Of a stretch of DNA of 64,000 nucleotides, positions 56,700 to 64,000 are shown piece after piece (position 1 is the first letter of the stretch; each line of letters begins with the position of its first letter). Origin of the DNA: Marsupella aquatica (taxonomy: Eukaryota > Marchantiophyta); NCBI GenBank assembly GCA_973895155.1, contig OZ316893.1, forward strand, positions 21,514,001 through 21,578,000. Direction: 5' to 3'. The notes beneath the pieces were generated by a model. The model searched no databases. It was not told the DNA's origin and saw nothing but the letters and a program-made list of their open reading frames with translations. The position numbers were made by a program, and so were the translations under genes.

Positions 56700-58080
56700 A
56701 TCTCCAGAACGATTTCCGAAGGGCCTCGACGCTCCTAAACCCTTACTTCTCGCCCTCACGCTTTACAGTAGCACGCTGTCATTGAGGGGTGTCAAAGCGA
56801 TAATAGTGTAAGGGTTGTAAAGGCTTGAAATTAGGGAACCCGGACTAGTGCTTCCTTTTTGTGCTAATTTTGTCACATTTTGCTAAGGGATGGTGACTGG
56901 TACAAGGAGGTTTGAAAAAGTTTTAGTGAATTTTTTCTTGTTCTTAAAATTTTGCCAAGGTGGTTACTACTTTACTCTACACAGGCACAGGTGTGGATAT
57001 GGAATACTATACTTCCCCGGTTTGAGTTGACGGGCAAGTTTATGTGTTGCCCAACAAGTAAAGTCGTCACATTACGGCTCCAAAAGGGGCCAAATGACGC
57101 ATATTCCTCTTATTCCCCGGCCGGTCCCAAATTCTCCTGCTCCCCCGGACTCCCCCGGTTTAGCAAGCCGGTCCCCCAGTTCAGGGTCGGGGTTGGGACG
57201 GGACAACCGGGTGTCCAGAGTGGCGGGTGACGGGGTCCAGACCCCTGATTTGCCCATGAAGGCCAAACCAGGTATCCTTCTGTCAATTTTACAGTACTTC
57301 ATGGCTATTCCTCCCCCATAGTACATTCAGTGGTGGCAAATGGAACATATATTTTAAATTCTAGCTTGAGTATCATTTGCCTGCCACTTTTTAAGGTGAA
57401 TGATTGGCAGATTCTTACCCACTCAAAATGGCTGGGAGCACTTTATTAGAATAAGAACACACTGTTCCTGCTTCTACTCAACTTGAGACAACAGAGTGTA
57501 CCAAAAGACCCCCCTGGGAGTTCTATATGGGAATGAGATTTGCATTCAATTCCACCATATTCATATTTGATTAGAACTCGTCGTTGTGCCTAAGCTTTCA
57601 ATTACAACATCTAGTTGTGCCTACATAAACACTCTCCTGAGTATAACGTGCCTGGGCACTATCTTTGCAGCAGGCACTCTGTTCGAGTAGAAACCACTTT
57701 TCTCTTGGAAGGCCATTTTTCCGGTTTTCCAATAGAATGCCAAGACAATGAGAGACCTTATTCTCAACCCAACACATAGGCAGTCTATTTAATACAACTC
57801 AAGGTGGATATGCTATTTGAATACAGCACAACAAGAATTTTTGATGCAACATGGGGCAGACATGCCATTTGAATAGCCTACCCCCAAGCCAATGTTGAGT
57901 TTGGGTATGAGCTTTGCAAGCAAGGGGTTCTGAAAAGCAAGGTATTAAGCTTAGTTTTTGAGTATATCCAAATATAACATTGGGAGGGGTTGTATTTGAG
58001 CATGGGGTTAAGGATGTCTACAAGCAGTAGTGTAAGGAATCTGGTCATAGAATTGCTCATTTGTTCCAATTTGTTTTATT
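56700..58080. other. Intergenic region with a C-rich patch
   Basis: This is upstream of the mS34 gene. A CCCCGG-rich stretch lies at about 57105-57250 and gives open frames on both strands by composition. No domain, RNA gene or element end is seen. Confidence 0.5.
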
Positions 58081-58082
58081 GT

Positions 58083-58480
58083 CTTCTTCTTTCCACATAG
58101 CTCATTCCAGATCTTGTTATTGTCTTCCTTCAACTTAGCTTATTTCAATTTGTTATTTTCTTCTTTCGATTTGGGTCATCCCAAATCTTGTTATTGCCTT
58201 CCTTGGAAAGCTTATTCTAAGATTTTATTGTCTTCTTTCGCCATAGCCTTCCCAGATCTTGCTATTGTCTTCCCACAACATAGCTTATTCCAGTTTCTTC
58301 TCGTCTTCTTTCAACATGGCTCATTCCAGATCTTGCTATTGTCTTCCTTCACCATAGCTTATTTGAGTTTGTTAATGTCTTCTTTCCATGGCACATTTCA
58401 GATCTTGCTATTGTCTTCAATAAAACTTATTCCAGTTGTTTTTGGCTTCTTTCAGCGTAGCTCATTCCAGTTATAAGATT
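58083..58480 (+). repeat. Tandem repeat, period about 73 bp, five degenerate units
   Basis: The motif AGATCTTG(T/C)TATTGTCTTCC recurs at about 58109, 58183, 58253, 58328 and 58400, each followed by ATAGCTTATTCCAG-like and TCTTCTTTC blocks. The open frame at 58114-58476 encodes only the repeat and is not called as a gene. Confidence 0.85.
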
Positions 58481-58892
58481 TTGTTAGCCCACAAATGGAA
58501 TCAGCCACACAATTCCAGACAATCTAGCATGACAGGCTTCCACGAAATCATTTTCAGACAGGCTTTAGGCACCAAAAGGGAGAAGACAACGAAAAAATCA
58601 TCCAGCCACAATCATCTCAGCCATTTGGGGAGGGATCAGGTTCCTTGGACAATATCGGGACTAGCAAGACAAGCCACATACCGAGTTAAAGTGGGCAGAA
58701 ATGTCCGCTCCATAAAAAGGTACCACCTGGGTAACTTCCAAGAATTCTCAATTTGCCACTATTACAATGAAATGAGGGCTTGGACGATCTGGCATTGATC
58801 CTGCCATCCCCTGTTATTTACTGTGGCCTATCTAGTGATGGCCCCACACTACCATGAAGGGGCAAATACGAATTCTAGTGTCAATTGCAACT

Positions 58893-61800
58893 TCAACTAC
58901 ATGCTGCTTCTAGCTCCTCTGTCTGTTGCAGTGAATCATCTGAAAAAGTTATTGTTTTTGGCAAAGACTCCAAGTGAACCGGCCTTTCTGGCAAAGGCCC
59001 CATCTGGTAAAGAAACGGATCTGGAAGATTCTGTGGAGGTGGGGGAGCAGCGTCGAGAACGAAATCAGGAAGAACTTTCAAAGTCTCGTCCAAGATGCTT
59101 CTAACAGTCTGCACAACATTTCACCTCGGGTATCAATTGGAAAGCCAAAAACTAGTCCATTTGTAGAGAACAAGATGAGAAGATAATATAACAGAAAGCC
59201 TGGACAACTGGGACCAACAAGCAGAGGGCCCAACTCAAAAAGATGACAAAATGATCTTAGATTCTTTCATCACGTAAGGCTTGGTTTTACTTTAAAGAGC
59301 GGATAGAAGCAGGTAGATGATCTCCTACAGAATCAAGATGCTGCTTCTCTTTACTCGAACATCAATATCTACAATCAAGAAGGTGTGTGACGAACTTTAA
59401 GCTAAGGTGGTTCGAGCTGAAAAAGGGATAGGGGTAAGGCTTTTTTTTTATGGAGCAAGCTTACCATCAATTTTTTTATAGTAAGTGCATCATCAACTGC
59501 TCGTCGCCATGTGCTAGCCCCTTGCTCTGCATAAAACAGGTGAAGAAGTGGCTGCAATGCAACAGGTAGCCACCATATTAATATGACTTAAAACAATCTG
59601 GTGACGTTTCGTCAATAACAAATACTTCCAAAGTCTCAATGAGATGCAAGATAATAACTGTAATGTGCGCTAGGCAGTTTTCCTTTGATGTAATTTGAAT
59701 TTGTCTTCCTCATGAAAGAGACAATGATGATCCAGGGGTGTGATATCAAAAACCAGATTGTCGAGAGCCTTGAGTATCCAAGAAGAGAAGGACAGGCACC
59801 TTCATAAGCGTTCTAATGTTGGGCCTCTTTGGACCATATTTGCTGATACGGGCATCAGCGTACACAGCATATTTTTCAACAATCTGCAACATCAAAAGAT
59901 TCTTAGAAAACGTTCCTTGACATCCTTAGCATATCTGTCAGCATTAGAATAGTCCACCTTTCAGGTAAACAAAACCAAGTGAAGTTTTACAAACTAGAGA
60001 ATCATTTTGCCGAGTCAGAAGCAAGCTTCTTACAAACCTGGCGACGGGTGAGGCCTGGATCTTTTTCTCCATAAATGACACTGTCAATGCTCCCCAACGT
60101 AGTCCATGAACTGCACCCAAGATTGAAATCAGCAAAAGAACACAACCGTGACATTTTGAACGAGAACGAGACAGAGCTTCTCCTGACTATTCCATAGCTA
60201 TCAATACTTGAGGAGATACGTAAAAGGGACTGGAATTATTTTCGCAAGGCCATTCACAGAAGAGATCCAAACCTATTGTACGCAGCTCGGCCAATCATGA
60301 CTCCATATGCGCCCATTTGCAACGCATTTTGAGCCTGTGGATTGGTCAAAAGTGGTCGCGTCTCAGTCAAAACACAACTTCAATATTGAGACTAACATCG
60401 GACCTTTCCAATATCATCGGATAAAACAGCTCTGTTTAGCACAATAAACTATCTTCCACCTTACGAAAGGAAGTCATAGCCTTTCAAGACTGAGTACGGA
60501 TCTATAGAATTGAGAATGTGTAAAGTTTGTTTCATACTATAGTAAAACAAGAACACTGTCGCGATTCGAGAATATCCCAGGTACAGCAGATTTTCTGAGC
60601 TGCCAGGCACGTGTTTACAACAGGGAAAGTTACCTCACCTGTGGAAGAGTAGTGACACCGCCATTTAGAGTGAACTTCAGTTCTGGAAAATCACGAATCA
60701 GCGCGTACACATACTCATATCTGTAAAGAAGAGAGGCAGCGACTATCACTTTTTTAAGTATGACATGATAACAGAAAACACATTTTGCAATAGACAAATG
60801 GATTGTCAGCGTCTGGAAATCATTTACGGAGTCAAATCTTACTTCAGTGGAGGAATGTTGCGGTTTTCTGAAGGGCTCAAACCCTTCAAAATAGCCTTGC
60901 GGGCATGAATTATAAAATGCTTAGTTGGTGACATTGATGCCACTGTCGATACAAATGTGTCTGACATCGGCAGGAAAAGATACTGGTAGTCAGAGGTGAA
61001 AAACTCTAGAGGTGGAGAAAGAGCTTTCACAGTAAGTGATTACTACACTTCTGTTGATATTCATGTGTTTCTGGTCAGGTCGAACTAGCTCGAGGGGAAG
61101 GAACTCACAAAGTAGTTCATAAGAGTCAAAATCATCTACCCCGATCCTGCATTTCACTGTCACAGGAACAGTGCAGCTGTCTGCAATTGCTGCCATGGCT
61201 TGCCCCACAAGCTGCCACCTCCAAAAGTACGAATCTTTCATAAGAACTTACCAATCTATTACACCTAGCCAAACCTGCGAAAATGAATCTACTTCTTGCG
61301 TAATCGACGACCAGCAATCAATGCCATAAGTGCGAAAACAAGTCAGATAACCTAATCTCATAGTAGATGACCTATTTGTCATACTAGTGAGTGCTGCACG
61401 ATCTGCCGGCATATCAAAGAATCTCAAATTTGGTGCCTCTACTTGATGACTAACAAAATCAATATCATTTGGGCGACGAACCTACACAAAAACTGGAGAT
61501 GAATACCACTGAAATAGTCGATTTCCACTATAGTTTACACAACAAGGCTATTTCCATCACCACAAAGTAGATTCCTTTTTTTTTTCACTGAACCCATCTC
61601 TTCAACCAGCATGAATAGAAGCATACCACAGGATTGAGCATGAGGCTTGCTCCAAAACAACCCCGGTCCACTACTTTTTCGCTGGGGCACCCACAACTGC
61701 AAAGTTCAACCCCCAGCAAGTTAGCAAGAGTCTTCCGTGGTTTCCCATGTTCTTGGTTCTAGGAAAAATTCGTTTTTCTAGGGTTTAGAAACTGCCTCTT

Positions 61801-62324
61801 TATTAACAAAAGGAACGAGAAGAATGAAATCTCGCAGTAATGACACAACGCAACTATAGGCAACCTGGTGGGGAACGCACTTGAGATTTATTTCGTCATA
61901 GCCATATGGACTTGCAAGCTGGGCTGCTTTGGCAAGATTCATCGGATCATTTCCACCAATTTGCAAGACTATTGGGTGCTGAAACTCGTCGAAATCCAGA
62001 AATCTTCCCTGTTACGAACACAAGGACACAATCGGATTAAAATTTTCGAAAATTCACAACACGGGCAACTCTGAATTACTTTAGAGTTCCTTTTGTGGTA
62101 GCCAGACCTTTATGTGTTATTACATGAGTCCAGCTGCCGAATGGCTTGCATAAGAGTTTCGACAAGATATTTACCAGGTTGTCCGCCTGGTGCACAATGG
62201 TTTCGGCGACAACCATCTCCGTGTACAGCCATGAACAGCGAGTCATCAAGCGCGCCAGGGTGCGGAAATAGTTGTCCGTCCAATCCATCATCGGAGCAAT
62301 ACTGTACTGCACGTTCAGCCTCAT
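58893..62324 (-). CDS. tRNA-dihydrouridine synthase, DusA type
   Basis: FMN-dependent enzyme that reduces uridine to dihydrouridine in the D-loop of tRNA. Eleven minus-strand exons fit in phase: 62324-62175, 62008-61881, 61696-61627, 61211-61109, 60960-60843, 60720-60639, 60334-60273, 60110-60038, 59883-59800, 59551-59465 and 59108-58893 (TAA/TAG/TGA end of frame). This is about 353 residues. Motifs in order are SIAPMMDWTDNYFR, YTEMVVAETI, LQIGGNDP, YGYDEINL, CGCPSEKV with the catalytic Cys and RGCFGASLM, VTVKCRIGVDD, SPTKHFIIHARKA, FTLNGGV, GVMIGRAAY and GEKDPGLTRRQ. The first ATG at 62322-62324 lies only nine residues before the core. The frame stays open upstream (62325 to about 62371), so an organelle-targeting exon further upstream is likely. 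Confidence 0.92.
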
Positions 62325-62376
62325 TAGCCCACTCACTTCACTTCCATAACTTGTATGTGAGGCGTAGACCAGATGC

Positions 62377-62995
62377 TAAAGATTTCACACTGTTCGCAGT
62401 CCTGTCTTGACTGACAGCCTATAGACTCCAAAGAACTCATGTTGTCGGACATAATTTCAGCAATACAGAACCCAAACTGAGGCTGATTATTTGCATATTA
62501 TTCCATAATTCCCTCGACTCTAGGCAAGTAAGGATAATGAGTTTGGAAGATAATGAGTCACAGAAGACAAGTTATATCGATAAGAATGAGAGTCCCGGAT
62601 AGAAATTCGCATCGTTAAACACATGGGAACAGGTTAGGTAAAGAAAGAGCAGAATGTTGTGGTTGTTGACAGTTCAGATCTCTTCATCTCATCTCACACT
62701 TAATTTGGGATATACGTGATAATTCTCTAACCCCATGTGCAACCACACTGCTAAGAACAGAAAGAAAGGAAAACAAACTTACAAGGCGGTCTCTTCAATC
62801 AAACTCAATTGCACCATCAAAAAAGGAAGAATGGCCAGCATTCATGCATCGAAATCACATTCAGACAGAACCTCATCTTACACACCTCAGCTGAGAAGGA
62901 CAGTAGACCAGAAAGTCAACTTACTGAGCTATGGCTCCATTCAGACTCAATTGCATGATAGGAATCAAAGTGAAACCCTCTTTCTCACGGACCTG
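62377..62995. other. Upstream region of the Dus gene, no separate gene seen
   Basis: This is probably an intron or promoter of the dihydrouridine synthase gene. Frames on both strands are short and carry no domain. Confidence 0.45.
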
Positions 62996-63273
62996 AGCTG
63001 AGGAGGATGGTAGACGCCAGAGAAAGGGGGCATGATGGGAGAAGTAGGGGAAACAGCTGCTGCTGCTGCATCACTCATCACACCGGCAGGGGGAGAGCAG
63101 CTTCGCCTGTCCCCACCGGCAGGCAGCCTGCGAGAATTCTTCTGGTAGCTCCATGGCTTGTCCTGAGCCATGGAGCCAACCCACGGTTGGAGAGTGCTCG
63201 GCGAACCAGCACTACAACGCGCAGCAGCAGCGGCGGGGCACATCATCCGCACCCACTTCGTCAAACTCTGCAT
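62996..63273 (-). other. Possible 5' exon or leader of the dihydrouridine synthase gene
   Basis: A minus-strand frame starts at an ATG at 63271-63273 (MQSLTKWVRMMC) and is Ala/Ser/Arg/Pro-rich, as organelle presequences often are. It ends in PPQLRS with a usable donor near 62996 (AG then GTCCGT). Joining it to the Dus exon needs a phase-2 acceptor that I could not place securely. It may instead be untranslated or spurious. Confidence 0.3.
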
Positions 63274-64000
63274 GAACCGAGCAAATTCCTCACGGCAATC
63301 TCCTCTGCTCTCCTCTACTTCAAATTCTTCCCTGCAGTCAGGAATTCACTCAAAGGATTGTTGGAGCTCAACTTTATATCGGAACTTGTGCAAATCCACT
63401 GAGTGCGAGAAACGCCAGCCTGCGGCTATGGATGAAATTCAGGAGTCAGCTGCTGTCCAACCGAACGGAACGAGATTGAACGCAGAATCTCTTCCGGACA
63501 TGTCGTTTGCTCAGATATGAAATTTCTGTTCAGACTTCCTTTTGGGACAAACCCATTCCAAATTAGGGTTGATTTTCATAGGTTTTCCAACTCGTCCTGT
63601 GGTTCTCTTCGAGCGTTCATTTCTGTAGTGTCAAACCGCTAAATCCAGATTTTCTCCCCTAAACCTCTCATCCAATCAGCTTGTCGCTAAGGTCATTGGA
63701 TGAGAAATCCCTGTGGTGGGGATTGGTCTTTTTTTTATAATAATTCAAGGAGATAAACAAGGTGGCAAGTACGGTCATTTTGAAGGTTTTTCCTTTAAAA
63801 GAGCCCCCAATTTCACCCCTGACATTTCCAGGATTAAACACCCTACAAACTTTAATTAATTACTTGTATTCTTATTTTATTTTAGTTTTATTTTATTTTA
63901 TTTTATTTATTTATTGGGGGGGGGGGGGGGGGGGGGGGATGTTCAAAAACTGACTTTAAATCCCACATATTTCCTTACAAGTCTCAAATTTGAACTTGAA
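63274..64000. other. Window end, low-complexity DNA
   Basis: No convincing gene is seen. A short plus-strand frame (63429-63520, MDEIQESAAVQPNG) has no support. A TTTTA repeat (about 63875-63915) runs into a G homopolymer of about 23 bases (63916-63938). Confidence 0.6.

Noticed and set aside
58114-58476. 120-residue hydrophobic frame
   Set aside because: The whole frame is the 73-bp tandem repeat; Phe/Leu/Ser richness follows from its pyrimidine content.
1-64000. CRISPR arrays, bacterial operons, ribosomal RNA
   Set aside because: No regularly spaced identical repeats with unique spacers, no Shine-Dalgarno-led gene strings and no rRNA-like sequence were seen. The tandem repeats are contiguous and degenerate.

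Overview
The window is nuclear DNA of a land plant. The evidence is dense GT-AG introns of about 100-400 bp, plant-specific gene families (an ARID plus HSP20-like protein, a CLASSY/DRD1-type SNF2 protein, plant DusA-type dihydrouridine synthase, plant mitochondrial mS34), a Ty1/copia element primed by initiator tRNA-Met, and plant telo-box motifs. The exact species cannot be read from the sequence. A non-seed plant, most likely a bryophyte, is my best inference, mainly because an intronless gene of a fungal-type membrane protein family sits among ordinary plant genes.

Layout. 1-4.4 kb: 3' part of an ARID/HSP20-like chromatin gene (+). 4.4-9.2 kb: intergenic DNA and degenerate repeats. 9.2-16.1 kb: a dead copia element on the minus strand, with two 344-bp LTRs and a TGTCA target duplication, inserted in an older repeat that has an inverted relative at 39.0-39.24 kb. 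17.3-20.3 kb: EBP1/PA2G4 copy A (+). 23.97-25.25 kb: intronless fungal-type multi-pass membrane protein (+). 26.6-27.4 kb: decayed fragment related to the CLASSY-like gene. 27.9-30.1 kb: dispersed repeats with a solo LTR. 30.7-33.8 kb: EBP1 copy B (+), with conserved introns and 3' flanking repeats. 34.9-42.2 kb: gene-poor repeat-rich DNA, including a large inverted repeat at 41.6-42.1 kb. 44.7-51.2 kb: CLASSY/DRD1-like SNF2 gene (+). 52.3-53.8 kb: small STI1/DP-domain protein (+). 55.4-56.65 kb: mitoribosomal protein mS34 (-). 58.9-62.3 kb: 11-exon tRNA-dihydrouridine synthase (-). 62.4-64 kb: probable 5' region of that gene and low-complexity DNA.

The genes do not form an operon or pathway. 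Several relate to translation and RNA (EBP1 twice, mS34, Dus) and two to chromatin (ARID/HSP20, CLASSY-like). The most unusual points are the fungal-type intronless gene, the intact EBP1 tandem pair, decayed CLASSY-related fragments in the same window as the apparently functional gene, GC-AG introns in two neighbouring genes, and a roughly 190-bp-arm inverted repeat. All exon coordinates come from reading splice signals, frame continuity and remembered family patterns; nothing was aligned by computer.
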